Positions 15,978 to 25,170 of a stretch of DNA of 64,000 nucleotides are shown here, piece after piece. The stretch is taken from assembly GCF_031460495.1 (NCBI RefSeq), contig NZ_JAVKTS010000001.1, positions 310,001 to 374,000 of the forward strand, written 5' to 3'. The notes under the pieces were generated by a model. It did not search any database and was not told where the DNA came from. It worked only from the letters and a program-made list of their open reading frames with translations. This DNA comes from Tissierella sp. GTDB taxonomy: Bacteria > Bacillota > Clostridia > Tissierellales > Tissierellaceae. The translations under genes were made by a program, and so were the position numbers. The stretch's first letter is position 1, and each line of letters starts with the position of its first letter.

Positions 15978-17480
15978 ATGGATGGGTCTAAAATGGTTTT
16001 TAATATAGAAGAAGCGACTATTGAATCAGTCCATTCTGCAATTGAAAAAGGTGAATTAACCTGCCGTAAACTAGTAGAGATGTACTTAGAAAGAATAGAG
16101 AAATTTGATAAAAAAGCACCTAATCTTAATTCTGTTATCATGATAAATCCAAATGTATTGGATATTGCTGATGATTTGGATAGAAGGTTTAAGGAAGAAG
16201 GTTTTACAGGGCCACTTCATGGAATTCCAGTACTATTAAAGGACAATGTAGACACTGGGGATATGCCTACCACAGCTGGTTCCCTTAGCTTAGAAGGGGT
16301 AATACCTGAGGATGATGCTTTCATAACAAAAAAACTAAAGGATGCAGGGGCTATTATATTAGCGAAAACTAATCTTCACGAATTTGCAATTTGGGGAGAA
16401 ACTGTTAGCTCCATTTTAGGGCATACATTAAATCCTTATGATTTATCCAGAACACCAGGAGGTTCAAGTGGTGGAACGGGTGCTGGTATAGCTGCTAACT
16501 TTGGCATTATAGGTATAGGTACTGACACTGTAAACTCAATACGGTCTCCTGCATCAGCTTGCAGCTTGGTAGGGTTCAGACCAACTATTGGGTTAGTAAG
16601 CAGAGATGGCATTGTTCCATATTCATTAACTCAAGATACTGCTGGACCTATTACACGAACAGTTGAAGATGCTGCGAAAATATTGGATGTAATAGCAGGA
16701 TATGATATTAATGACTCTTCAACAGCATGGTCTAAGGGAAAAATACCTAAGTCTTATACTAAGTATTTAAATAAGGATGGTCTAAAGAGAAAGAGAATTG
16801 GAATACTGAAAAGTTTCTTTGGAAATAAGGAGATTCATCAAGAAGTTAATAAAATAATATATGAATCCATAGAAGAAATGAGAAAGAAGGGAGCAATTAT
16901 TGTCCCTATAGAAGAAAACATAGACGCTGATAGGTTGGTAAAGGAGATTAGCATTCATCTATATGATTTGAAAGCTCATTTAAATATTTATCTTAATAAT
17001 TTGGGTCATCGAACAAATATGCACTCTTTAGCAGATATAATTGCTTCAGAGAAGTATCATCAAGGAATAGAAGAAAACATCAAGACTGCACAGACTTTAG
17101 ATATAGAAATGCCAGAGTATAATAAGCGTTTGATAAAAAGAATGGAACTTAGAAATTTTCTTATGAATATAATAGCAGAATATGAACTAGATGCAATCGT
17201 GTATCCACATCAAAAAATACCTGTTGTAAAGATTGGAGATGTACAGGTTGAAAGAAATGGAGTCATTGGATCTGTAACAGGTTTCCCTTCCTGTGTATTA
17301 CCTGCTGGATTCACAAGCCCTACATATTCAGCTCCAATTGGAATACCAGTAGGAATTGAAATATTAGCTAAGGAGTGGGATGAAGCTACTTTGATTGAAA
17401 TAGCCTATTCATTTGAACAAGCAACACAATATAGAAGACTTCCTCTTAGTGTAGATAGCATGAATAGGACTTCACAATAA
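15978..17480 (+). CDS. amidase-signature family hydrolase
   Basis: The 500-residue protein is an amidase-signature enzyme. The catalytic lysine lies in GIPVLLKDNVDT (about residue 86). The Gly/Ser-rich core is RTPGGSSGGTGAG (about 156-168), and the nucleophile region is IGTDTVNSIRSPAS (about 180-193), where the usual Gly-Gly-Ser-Ile-Arg reads Val-Asn-Ser-Ile-Arg. The family hydrolyses amides to acid and ammonia; members also act on carboxybiuret, allophanate and malonamate. Within cluster 1 it is a natural candidate to deamidate the monoamide left after carbamoyl removal. AAGGTG lies before ATG 15978. The unusual Asn before the nucleophile serine is worth noting. Substrate unproven. Confidence 0.88.
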   Translation: MDGSKMVFNIEEATIESVHSAIEKGELTCRKLVEMYLERIEKFDKKAPNLNSVIMINPNVLDIADDLDRRFKEEGFTGPLHGIPVLLKDNVDTGDMPTTAGSLSLEGVIPEDDAFITKKLKDAGAIILAKTNLHEFAIWGETVSSILGHTLNPYDLSRTPGGSSGGTGAGIAANFGIIGIGTDTVNSIRSPASACSLVGFRPTIGLVSRDGIVPYSLTQDTAGPITRTVEDAAKILDVIAGYDINDSSTAWSKGKIPKSYTKYLNKDGLKRKRIGILKSFFGNKEIHQEVNKIIYESIEEMRKKGAIIVPIEENIDADRLVKEISIHLYDLKAHLNIYLNNLGHRTNMHSLADIIASEKYHQGIEENIKTAQTLDIEMPEYNKRLIKRMELRNFLMNIIAEYELDAIVYPHQKIPVVKIGDVQVERNGVIGSVTGFPSCVLPAGFTSPTYSAPIGIPVGIEILAKEWDEATLIEIAYSFEQATQYRRLPLSVDSMNRTSQ

Positions 17481-17595
17481 ATATTACTTTTTAAACAGTA
17501 TGTATATTAAAAATCTTTAATCTAAGATAAGGAGGTATATGCTTTAATAGGATTGAGTTTCTATTAAGAAATATTATTTTAAGGGGGTAGGATAT

Positions 17596-18468
17596 ATGTT
17601 AAGCAAGTTTGATTATTATAGACCAGACAGTTTAGAAAAAGGGCTAACATATTTGCAAAATCACTCTGATACGAAGATATTGGCAGGTGGTACTGATCTA
17701 ATGCTTTTACTTCGTAATAATGCAGTTATATGTGAGCATATTTTAGACATAAAAGATATCCCAGAAACAAAGATTTTAGAATATACTCCTGGTAAAGGTT
17801 TATTTATTGGTGCATCAATTCCAGTAAATAGAATAGCTGAAGAGGATGTTATTCGTGAAAAGTATCCTGCATTATGCCATGCAGCAGATTCATTAGGTTC
17901 TTATTTAGTTAGGAATCGGGCTACTCTAGTTGGCAACATATGCCACGCATCTCCTGGTGCAGATACATCTGCTCCATTACTTGTATACGATGCAAAAGTT
18001 CATATCGCTTCTAGTGAAGGTATTCGTATATTAAATCTTCCTGATTTTTTTACAGGAGTAAAGAAAACTGCAGTTAAAGAGAATGAAATAGTTCTTGGTG
18101 TGTCTCTTCCGGATGTAGAATTTGGAGACACTAGCATTTATTTAAGAAAAGCCCGTATTAAAGGTCATGATCTATGTAATGTAGGTTTAGCTATGCGTTT
18201 GACTGCAAGTAAAGAAGTATATGTAGCCTTAGCAGCTGTAGAACCAATACCTTTACGACTTACTGAATTGGAGAAATCCCTCGCAACTAAAGAACTAAAT
18301 CCTGAATTAGGACCATGGATACAAGAAGAAATAAAGAAATATATGAATCCTAGACGAGGTAGCTTGCGTTCTTCTAGAGAGTTTCGTTTGCATATAGGGG
18401 GAGTATTGGCAAAGAGAGGACTATTGGAGCTTATAGAAAAGGGGGCAACAGAATATGTGCAATCATAA
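17596..18468 (+). CDS. molybdenum hydroxylase FAD-binding subunit (XdhB/CoxM type)
   Basis: The 290-residue protein is the medium, FAD-binding subunit of a xanthine-dehydrogenase-family enzyme. It has KILAGGTDLMLLLRN (FAD-binding loop, about residues 29-43) and RNRATLVGNICHASPGADTS (about 110-130), then the C-terminal CO-dehydrogenase flavoprotein domain. It passes electrons from the iron-sulfur subunit to NAD+ or another acceptor. GGGGG at 17583-17587 supports the start. Its end overlaps the start of the [2Fe-2S] subunit gene by 14 bases. Product name in databases would be xanthine dehydrogenase, but the substrate of this family varies widely. Confidence 0.9.
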   Translation: MLSKFDYYRPDSLEKGLTYLQNHSDTKILAGGTDLMLLLRNNAVICEHILDIKDIPETKILEYTPGKGLFIGASIPVNRIAEEDVIREKYPALCHAADSLGSYLVRNRATLVGNICHASPGADTSAPLLVYDAKVHIASSEGIRILNLPDFFTGVKKTAVKENEIVLGVSLPDVEFGDTSIYLRKARIKGHDLCNVGLAMRLTASKEVYVALAAVEPIPLRLTELEKSLATKELNPELGPWIQEEIKKYMNPRRGSLRSSREFRLHIGGVLAKRGLLELIEKGATEYVQS

Positions 18469-18994
18469 TCATGATGAAAAAAATAATTGTTTTGAATATG
18501 TTGAATCACACATGCCTCCTATGCCTCTAAGTCTAGTGGTAAATGGAGAGATGGTTCACGAATTAGCAGATCCAACTATGACATTATTAAATTTTTTGCG
18601 CACTAGATTAAAGCTTTTTGGAGCTAAAGAAGGATGCGGAGAAGGAGAATGTGGTGCTTGTACAATTATAATGGATGGTAGAACGGTAACTTCCTGCTTG
18701 ATATTAGCTTTAGAAGCTCAAGGTTCAAATATAACTACAGTTGAAGGTTTGTCTAAAGACGGGGAACTTTCTATTTTACAACAAGAATTTATAAGAGATG
18801 ATGGTTTGCAATGTGGATTTTGTACACCAGGTATGTTAATGTCTGCAAGAAACTTATTAGATAGAAATCCAAATCCAACTGTTGAAGAGGTAAAGGAAGG
18901 ATTGGCTGGTAATTTCTGTCGTTGCACTGGTTATCAACCTATTATAGATGCTGTTTTATCAGCAGCTAAAAGGGAAAGAGAGGAGTTGAAATAA
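18455..18994 (+). CDS. molybdenum hydroxylase [2Fe-2S] subunit (XdhC/CoxS type)
   Basis: The 179-residue small subunit carries both iron-sulfur sites of the family: a ferredoxin-type cluster, GCGEGECGACTIIMDG-x-VTSC (about residues 62-83), and the helical cluster, CGFCTPGML and NFCRCTGYQ. It has an N-terminal extension of about 28 residues (MCNHNHDEKNN...) that is His/Cys-rich and unusual. The extension is supported by GGGGGC placed eight bases before ATG 18455; no good internal start has a matching site. The last base of its stop is the first base of the next ATG (TAATG), so the catalytic subunit is translationally coupled. Confidence 0.92.
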   Translation: MCNHNHDEKNNCFEYVESHMPPMPLSLVVNGEMVHELADPTMTLLNFLRTRLKLFGAKEGCGEGECGACTIIMDGRTVTSCLILALEAQGSNITTVEGLSKDGELSILQQEFIRDDGLQCGFCTPGMLMSARNLLDRNPNPTVEEVKEGLAGNFCRCTGYQPIIDAVLSAAKREREELK

Positions 18995-21360
18995 TGGAGA
19001 AGAAACAATTTAGACATATTGGTAAGTCTCCAGATAGAGCAGAAGCGCTTGAAAAGGTAACAGGTAGAGCAATTTATGTCCATGATATGGAATTGCCAGG
19101 TATGCTTCATGCAAGAGTATTGCTTTCACCACATGCTCGTGCAAAGATTATATCTATTGATATTTCAGCTGCAAAGGCACTTCCTGGGGTTAAGGCAGTT
19201 TTAACCGGAGAAGATGCACCTTATTTAGTAGGATTATATATGGTTGATAAATGTATTATTGCAAGAGATATAGTAAGATATCAAGGTGAGGTAGTTGCAG
19301 CTGTTGCAGCAGTTGATGAAGCCACAGCACAGCGCGCTATTTCTTTAATTAAAGTTGAATATGAAGTCTTGCCTGCAGTCCTTACTATAGATGAAGCTTT
19401 AGAAGCAAAAATATTAGTTCATGAAGATATTAATGAATTAGAATATTTAAAGGGAGTTTTCTACCCACAACCAGACTCTAATATTGCAAGCTGGAATAAA
19501 AACATACACGGTGATGTTAAAAAGGCATTTGCTGAATCTGATTTTATAATTGAAAACGAAATGTTTTTACCAGCAGCAGCCCATACTCCTATAGAGACCC
19601 ATGTTGCAATTGCAGCAGCCGATCCCTATTCGGATAAGATTAAGATTTGGTCATCAGCTCAATCACCATTTGCCATTAGGCAATTATTAGCTAAGTCTTT
19701 AGGAATATCCGAATCTAACATTCAAGTCATTATACCATATATAGGTGGAGCATTTGGTGGTAAAGCTGGTATTCATTTAGAGCCTCTGGTTACCTTGCTT
19801 TCAAAAGCTGCTAAAGGAAGACCTGTAAAATTGCAAGCCACTCGTGAAGAAGAATTTAACCAATTACCACTTAGGGCAGCTATGAGGGGTAGAATTAAAA
19901 CTGGTGTAATGAAAGATGGTAAGATTACTGCTATAGAAGCCCATTACGATTGGGACAGTGGTGCCTATGCAGACTATGGTGTAAATGTTGGTAAAACGGC
20001 TACCTATGCTGGTGCAGGAGCATATGAAATCCCTAATGTAGAGATACACTCTCGTACTGTATATACAAATAAAACATTTAGTACTGCTTATAGAGGATTT
20101 GGACATTTAGAGTTCCATTGGGTTATAGAAAGACAAATGGATATAATAGCTCAAAAACTAGGAATGGATCCTTATGAGTTTCGTATGATAAATATATTAA
20201 GACCAGGAAAACATACAATAAGTGGAGAAATAATTTCAAAATCAACAGGAAGCCCTTCAGATTGTTTAGAAGCAGTTGCTAAAGAAATTGCTTGGACTGG
20301 GTATCAAACTGAAGAAGAACGCGAAGCCCAAAGAAAGACTGGAAAGATTCGTGGTAAAGGGATTGCTGTTTTACAAAAAGCTCCAGCTATGCCTACTAGT
20401 ACAGCTACAGCGGCTATTGTGCAAATGGATGGAGATGGAAATGCTAAGGTATTAATAGGTGCAATAGATATGGGGCAAGGCTCAAATACTGCTATGCAGC
20501 AAATTGCAGCAGAAACATTAGATTTGCCAATGGAAAAGGTAGAAGTAGTATGGGAAAGTGATACTCATAAAAACCCATATGATTGGCAAACTGTTGCTTC
20601 AAAGTTCACCTTTATGGGCGGAAATGCAATAATAAGAGCTGCTGAAGACGCAATTAGACAGATGAAAGAAACAGCTGCCCAAGTATTTAGATGTAATGTT
20701 GATAAGTTAGCCCACAAAGATGGCTACATTTATCATGTTCATCAAAAAGAACTACGCTTGTCATATGGCCAATTAGCTAGGGGTTATGCTTATGCAAATG
20801 GAAACGCTATTGGCGGAATAGTAATTGGTAAAGGAACTTATATTGCTGATGGGCTTACAAATCTTGATTCAGAAACTGGGCAAGGTCGTCCAGCTTTAGT
20901 ATGGACCTACGGAGCCCATGGAGTTGATTTAGAAGTTGATATAGAAACTGGAGATATTCATATATTTAAAATAGCATCTGCATTCGATGTTGGGCAAGTT
21001 ATCAATAAAAAGATAATTGATGGTCAAGTAATAGGAGGGGTATTACAAGGTATAGGTTCAGCTATATTTGAAGGCCTTAAGTTTGGTCCAGATGGACGAT
21101 TACTCAATCCATCATTTACAGACTACAAGATACCTACGGCTAAGGATATACCAGATGAAATGGTACCAATATTTATAGAGAATCCTCAATTGGACGGACC
21201 TTTTGGTGCTCGTGGTGTTGCAGAACATCCTATGATTTCAGTACCATCCGTTATAGGTAATGCTCTTTATGATGCCTTAGGAATTAACTTTTACCATTTG
21301 CCTCTGTCTCCAGAGCGTGTAGCATTGGCTATTGCAAACAACAAGGAAGTAGATATATAA
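18994..21360 (+). CDS. molybdenum hydroxylase catalytic (molybdopterin) subunit
   Basis: The 788-residue large subunit of an XDH-family hydroxylase. Visible sites are GGAFGGKAG (about residue 250), a molybdopterin contact; AYRGFGHLEFHW (about 364-375), where the Arg corresponds to the substrate-side Arg-Gly-Phe-Gly motif; GAIDMGQGSNT (about 489-499); and GARGVAEHP near the end, whose Glu (about 742) matches the catalytic base Glu1261 of bovine xanthine oxidase. Such enzymes hydroxylate an aromatic or heterocyclic C-H with water. The permease motif and the rest of cluster 1 suggest a pyrimidine-type heterocycle rather than xanthine itself, but this is inference. No molybdenum-cofactor genes are in the window. 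Confidence 0.9.
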   Translation: MEKKQFRHIGKSPDRAEALEKVTGRAIYVHDMELPGMLHARVLLSPHARAKIISIDISAAKALPGVKAVLTGEDAPYLVGLYMVDKCIIARDIVRYQGEVVAAVAAVDEATAQRAISLIKVEYEVLPAVLTIDEALEAKILVHEDINELEYLKGVFYPQPDSNIASWNKNIHGDVKKAFAESDFIIENEMFLPAAAHTPIETHVAIAAADPYSDKIKIWSSAQSPFAIRQLLAKSLGISESNIQVIIPYIGGAFGGKAGIHLEPLVTLLSKAAKGRPVKLQATREEEFNQLPLRAAMRGRIKTGVMKDGKITAIEAHYDWDSGAYADYGVNVGKTATYAGAGAYEIPNVEIHSRTVYTNKTFSTAYRGFGHLEFHWVIERQMDIIAQKLGMDPYEFRMINILRPGKHTISGEIISKSTGSPSDCLEAVAKEIAWTGYQTEEEREAQRKTGKIRGKGIAVLQKAPAMPTSTATAAIVQMDGDGNAKVLIGAIDMGQGSNTAMQQIAAETLDLPMEKVEVVWESDTHKNPYDWQTVASKFTFMGGNAIIRAAEDAIRQMKETAAQVFRCNVDKLAHKDGYIYHVHQKELRLSYGQLARGYAYANGNAIGGIVIGKGTYIADGLTNLDSETGQGRPALVWTYGAHGVDLEVDIETGDIHIFKIASAFDVGQVINKKIIDGQVIGGVLQGIGSAIFEGLKFGPDGRLLNPSFTDYKIPTAKDIPDEMVPIFIENPQLDGPFGARGVAEHPMISVPSVIGNALYDALGINFYHLPLSPERVALAIANNKEVDI

Positions 21361-21374
21361 GCAATAAAATAGAG

Positions 21375-21404
21375 CCACCCTATAATGTAAGCATTATAGG
21401 GTGG
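21375..21404 (+). terminator. terminator at end of cluster 1
   Basis: A 13-base perfect stem (CCACCCTATAATG with CATTATAGGGTGG) and TAAG loop lie between two convergent genes, followed by a T-rich stretch. It probably serves both strands. Confidence 0.8.
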
Positions 21405-21408
21405 TGTA

Positions 21409-22089
21409 TTATTTATGGCTCAAGTCCACAAATTTTTCAGTTGGAAGTAACTCTTCATAGCAATAATCAAAATTAACAAATTGTCCGTTTTTTCTCATTA
21501 CAGGATGAAATTTTTTTGATCTAATAGCTTCTATGAAATCTTTATCATCTCTTATAGTATCGTAAAATTTAGTTGCATATCTACCAATCTTATCCATTAT
21601 ATGAGCATCGCTAGCACCTAAAGATGGTAAAGATAATTCAGTAGCAGTAGCATATGCATGTAGGTTATGGTAAGAATAAGTACTTCCATTAAAGGATTCA
21701 ACACCGTCTAATAGATCAGCTACTTCATGTAGATGATTTTCTAATCCTCTATTATTATTCCTAAAAGGGTGAGCAGCAACAGCTACCCCTTTATGTTTTC
21801 TCACCAATCTGAGGAGTTCCCCTGCATGTATCTTTTCTTTAGGGATATCTTTTAAACCAAATACCAGTATATCTCCTTGATGGGTTAGTACTTCTGCGCC
21901 AACTATTACTAAGACCCCATTAATCTTAGCTGAATCACCTATGTCATTTCTAAGATGGTTATTATCATGGTTTGTGATACATATGCCATCTAGGCCTATT
22001 AGTCTTGCTGTATCTATGCATTCTTTAAAATCAATAAAGCTATCTGAAGAGTACTTGTTTTCATGTATATGAGTATCGATTATCATCAT
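21409..22089 (-). CDS. PHP-domain metal-dependent phosphoesterase
   Basis: The 226-residue protein shows the PHP metal-site motifs in order: IDTHIHEN (residues 4-11), ITNHDNNHL, IVGAEVLTH, AAHPFRNNN and GASDAHIMD. PHP proteins are trinuclear-metal phosphoesterases; stand-alone ones of this size act on nucleotide, RNA or tRNA phosphates (for example 3',5'-nucleotide bisphosphatases). GGAGG lies seven bases before the ATG on the minus strand. It converges on cluster 1 and is read away from the ABC transporter, so it is probably independent of both. Substrate unknown. Confidence 0.87.
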   Translation of the reverse strand: MMIIDTHIHENKYSSDSFIDFKECIDTARLIGLDGICITNHDNNHLRNDIGDSAKINGVLVIVGAEVLTHQGDILVFGLKDIPKEKIHAGELLRLVRKHKGVAVAAHPFRNNNRGLENHLHEVADLLDGVESFNGSTYSYHNLHAYATATELSLPSLGASDAHIMDKIGRYATKFYDTIRDDKDFIEAIRSKKFHPVMRKNGQFVNFDYCYEELLPTEKFVDLSHK

Positions 22090-22262
22090 TATTTTGCCTC
22101 CAATTATCTTGTTATTTAAATAATAACATATAAACTGCTTTTATTAATCTGGTATAGAAAAATGTAATAGAACACCAAGTTGTTATAAAGGGTATCAATA
22201 CTAGTGCTATTAATAAATATTATAATAAAATTATTATGATTAATAATATCTATAAACATTGA

Positions 22263-22290
22263 TTGTAATATTTTGGGATGATACTATAAA
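22263..22290 (+). promoter_or_regulatory. candidate promoter of the ABC transporter operon
   Basis: TTGTAA at 22263-22268, a 16-base spacer and TATAAA at 22285-22290 lie 53 bases before the first gene of the transporter. Confidence 0.45.
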
Positions 22291-22343
22291 GTGTAGATTA
22301 AGAAAACAGCAAATAAATATATTATAAAGGAAGAGGTAAAGAT

Positions 22344-23435
22344 ATGAAAAGAAAAAGTATAAAACTATTATCTTTATTATTGTTATTGACAATGATTTTA
22401 ACAGCTTGTGGTCAAGCAAATGATAATAATAAAGATGTCGTAGAGCCAAAAGACACAGAAATAGTAGAGCAAGAAGTAGTAGAAGAAGTAGAGAAACTTG
22501 ACTTTGAAGGAAGACAAATGAATGTAGTAACTACATCTGAAAAATATGTAGAGTTATTTGATGCCTTTGCACAAGAAGTAAATGCTAAAGTAGACTTCTT
22601 ATCCATGTCAAGTGGAGAAGTAATATCTAGAATAGAAGCAGAAGGCGGAAAACCAATGGCAGATCTTTGGTTTGGCGGCGGAATTGATGCCTTTATGGCA
22701 GCAAAAGATTCTGGCTTATTAGAATCTTATGTTCCTAAAGAAGCAGATAAGGTTCCAAGTCAATACAGAGACTCAGAAGGTTTTTGGATATCAAAGGGAT
22801 TAACAGTAGTTGGATTCTTAGTTAATGAAGGGTTGTTAAATGAAAAGGGACTAGAAGCTCCTACAACTTGGGCAGAGTTAGCAGATCCAAAATATAAAGA
22901 TGAAATAATAATGGCAAATCCAGCTATTTCAGGGACAAACTATGGAGCAGTAAAAGGAATATTGGACATGTATGGTGAAGAAGCAGGCTGGGCATTTTTA
23001 GAAAAATTAAATGCAAATATTCCATTCTACGGTAAAAGAGGTAAGGATCCAGAAGAAAAAACTGTAGCAGGAGAGTTTGCAATAGGAATAATACCAGCAG
23101 ATAAATCTTCTTTTGATGCAGCTACAAAAAACAACTTGACTGTTGTATATCCTGAAGATGGTATACCTTGGGTACCAGAAGGAGTAGCAATATTTAAGGG
23201 TGGAGAAGGAGAAGATATAGCAAAGGCTTTTATCGACTTTATGCTAAGAGATGACAATCAAGAAAAACTAGCAGAGTTAGATGGTAAAGATGGAGCACAA
23301 ATGATTAAAGAAGGAGTCGGCGGTTATGACTTAGGTCTACCGGTTGACAAACTAATTGATCAAGATATCTCAACTTTTGGAAGCATGAGACAAGAAATCT
23401 TAAGTAGATGGGAAAAATTAACTGAAGGAAAATAA
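22344..23435 (+). CDS. ABC transporter substrate-binding lipoprotein, iron(III)/AfuA type
   Basis: The 363-residue protein starts with a lipoprotein signal, KRKSIKLLSLLLLLTMILTACG, with the lipobox LTAC and cysteine 22. A short acidic linker follows, and then a type 2 periplasmic-binding fold of the Fe(III)/AfuA group (MADLWFGGGIDAFMAAKDSGLLE, GKRGKDPEEKTVAGEFAIGI). Family members bind ferric iron, but also phosphonates, thiamine or sugar phosphates. It is the first gene of a transporter operon: binding protein, fused permease, ATPase, glycosyltransferase. A strong hairpin follows it, as is common where the binding protein is made in excess. Ligand unresolved. Confidence 0.88.
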   Translation: MKRKSIKLLSLLLLLTMILTACGQANDNNKDVVEPKDTEIVEQEVVEEVEKLDFEGRQMNVVTTSEKYVELFDAFAQEVNAKVDFLSMSSGEVISRIEAEGGKPMADLWFGGGIDAFMAAKDSGLLESYVPKEADKVPSQYRDSEGFWISKGLTVVGFLVNEGLLNEKGLEAPTTWAELADPKYKDEIIMANPAISGTNYGAVKGILDMYGEEAGWAFLEKLNANIPFYGKRGKDPEEKTVAGEFAIGIIPADKSSFDAATKNNLTVVYPEDGIPWVPEGVAIFKGGEGEDIAKAFIDFMLRDDNQEKLAELDGKDGAQMIKEGVGGYDLGLPVDKLIDQDISTFGSMRQEILSRWEKLTEGK

Positions 23436-23440
23436 ATTTT

Positions 23441-23466
23441 AGGTGAAATGGTTAACCATTTCACCT
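23441..23466 (+). other. perfect palindrome hairpin between binding protein and permease genes
   Basis: This is a 26-base perfect inverted repeat with half AGGTGAAATGGTT and no spacer, starting six bases after the stop codon and followed by TTTC. It is likely an mRNA-stabilising or partially terminating hairpin that lowers downstream expression. Confidence 0.65.
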
Positions 23467-23523
23467 TTTCATTTCTAAAGATAATCTATATAATTAGATT
23501 ATAATACTTGAAAGGATAGGAAT

Positions 23524-25170
23524 ATGAAAAAGAAAGTTTTAGATTCATTAGATAAAATATTAATGTTAGCCATAATATTATCTGTACTAATTTTTATACT
23601 ATATCCATTTGTTTCAGTCTTTATAACTTCTTTAATGGAAAATGGAAGCATTGATTTATCTTATTTTTCATTTGTAAAGGAAGAATCCTATTTAATAAAA
23701 AATTCTATAACTACTGGAATATACACTACAATTTTAAGTACTCTTTTTTCCATAATGATAGCAGTATATTCCTATACATCAAGCAATAAAGTTAAGAAAA
23801 TAATCATGGCAATACTTATGCTAACAATTATTTCTCCTCCATTTGTTACATCACTTTCCTATATAAAACTCTTTGGAAGAAGAGGGCTTGTTACTTATGG
23901 ATTATTAGGATTATCTATTTCACCTTATGGGCAATTAGGAATAGTATTGATGCAAAGTCTAGGTTTTACTTCTATGAATGCAATCTTGCTTATAGGATAT
24001 TTAAACCAATTGGACAAAACCCTTATAGAATCAGCTCGCTCTTTGGGAGCCAAGACTACAGATATTATTAAAGATATTATTCTACCTCTCATGGGACCAT
24101 CAATAACTGTAGTTATGCTATTATCTTTTATAAGGTCATTGGCAGATTTTTCAACTCCAAGGATAATTGGAGGTGCTTTTAATGTCTTGGCAACAGAAGC
24201 ATATCTATCTGTAATAGCAAAGGGAAATATAAGAAGAGCAGCGACTATTTCAGTTATATTGTTTATTCCAGCTATTTTAGTCTTTGTATTATATATGACA
24301 AAATTTAAATCAGTAGCTATGAGTCAACATGGAACTAATTCAGGTGAAGGTATAAGTCTAAAAAGACAAGGGTTTTTATATAATATCATGAAAATTGGAG
24401 CGACATTTTTTCTGGTTTGGATTTTAATTCAATACACTTCAATTATTATGTCAGCTTTTACAGATATGTATCAGGGAAAGATGTATTTTACCTTGGATCA
24501 TTTTAGGGATAGTAAGATAAGTGTAATGACTACATTTCCTAGAACAATATTAGTATCATTAGTGGCTGGTATAGTTAGTTCAGTTATTGGGCTTATATTA
24601 GAATACTATGCTTTTATTAGAAATTATAAAATAGCCAAGATAATAGATTTTATAGCTACAATGCCATATATTGTACCTGGGACATTTTTCGGGATTGGAT
24701 ATATATTAGCTTTTAATAAAGCACCATTAGAATTAACAGGAACTCTTTTAATAGTAATCTTAAATGTTACCTTTAGACAACTACCTTTTGCTTCAAAGGT
24801 AGGATATTCTACCTTGACTCAGATAAACAGAGATACTATTAATTCTGTGAAAGATTTAGGTGGACATAATCTTCATGTAATAAAGGATATTATTCTTCCT
24901 TTAAGTAAAAATGGTTTATTTATTTCTTTTGTAAATGGATTTACTTCAACTATGACAACTATTGGCTCAATAATATTCTTAATATATCCAAAACAAAAAC
25001 TAGCTACTATGGTAATGTTTGATGTCATAGAATCAGGAAAGTATGGGGTAGGCTCAGTCATAGCATTTTTGATTATATTAATCTGTCTTATGGTAAATGG
25101 ACTATATTTTTTCCTAATATCAAGAAAAAGGAGGAATAAGGATGTTTCTTACGGTATCCAACCTAACTAA
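23524..25170 (+). CDS. ABC transporter permease with two fused transmembrane domains (FbpB-like)
   Basis: The 548-residue membrane protein has two binding-protein-dependent permease units in one chain, as in ferric-iron FbpB. Each has about six transmembrane helices and the EAA loop that contacts the ATPase: ESARSLGAKTTDIIKDIILP (about residues 177-196) in the first, and NSVKDLGGHNLHVIKDIILP (about 440-460) in the second. It is the channel partner of the neighbouring binding protein and ATPase. AAAGGATAGG lies before ATG 23524. Its last 29 bases overlap the ATPase gene. Confidence 0.92.
   Translation: MKKKVLDSLDKILMLAIILSVLIFILYPFVSVFITSLMENGSIDLSYFSFVKEESYLIKNSITTGIYTTILSTLFSIMIAVYSYTSSNKVKKIIMAILMLTIISPPFVTSLSYIKLFGRRGLVTYGLLGLSISPYGQLGIVLMQSLGFTSMNAILLIGYLNQLDKTLIESARSLGAKTTDIIKDIILPLMGPSITVVMLLSFIRSLADFSTPRIIGGAFNVLATEAYLSVIAKGNIRRAATISVILFIPAILVFVLYMTKFKSVAMSQHGTNSGEGISLKRQGFLYNIMKIGATFFLVWILIQYTSIIMSAFTDMYQGKMYFTLDHFRDSKISVMTTFPRTILVSLVAGIVSSVIGLILEYYAFIRNYKIAKIIDFIATMPYIVPGTFFGIGYILAFNKAPLELTGTLLIVILNVTFRQLPFASKVGYSTLTQINRDTINSVKDLGGHNLHVIKDIILPLSKNGLFISFVNGFTSTMTTIGSIIFLIYPKQKLATMVMFDVIESGKYGVGSVIAFLIILICLMVNGLYFFLISRKRRNKDVSYGIQPN

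Noticed and set aside
17596-21360. Calling the three-subunit hydroxylase a xanthine dehydrogenase
   Set aside because: The family includes many substrates, and the neighbouring permease motif and ring hydrolase argue against assuming xanthine. Kept as molybdenum hydroxylase.
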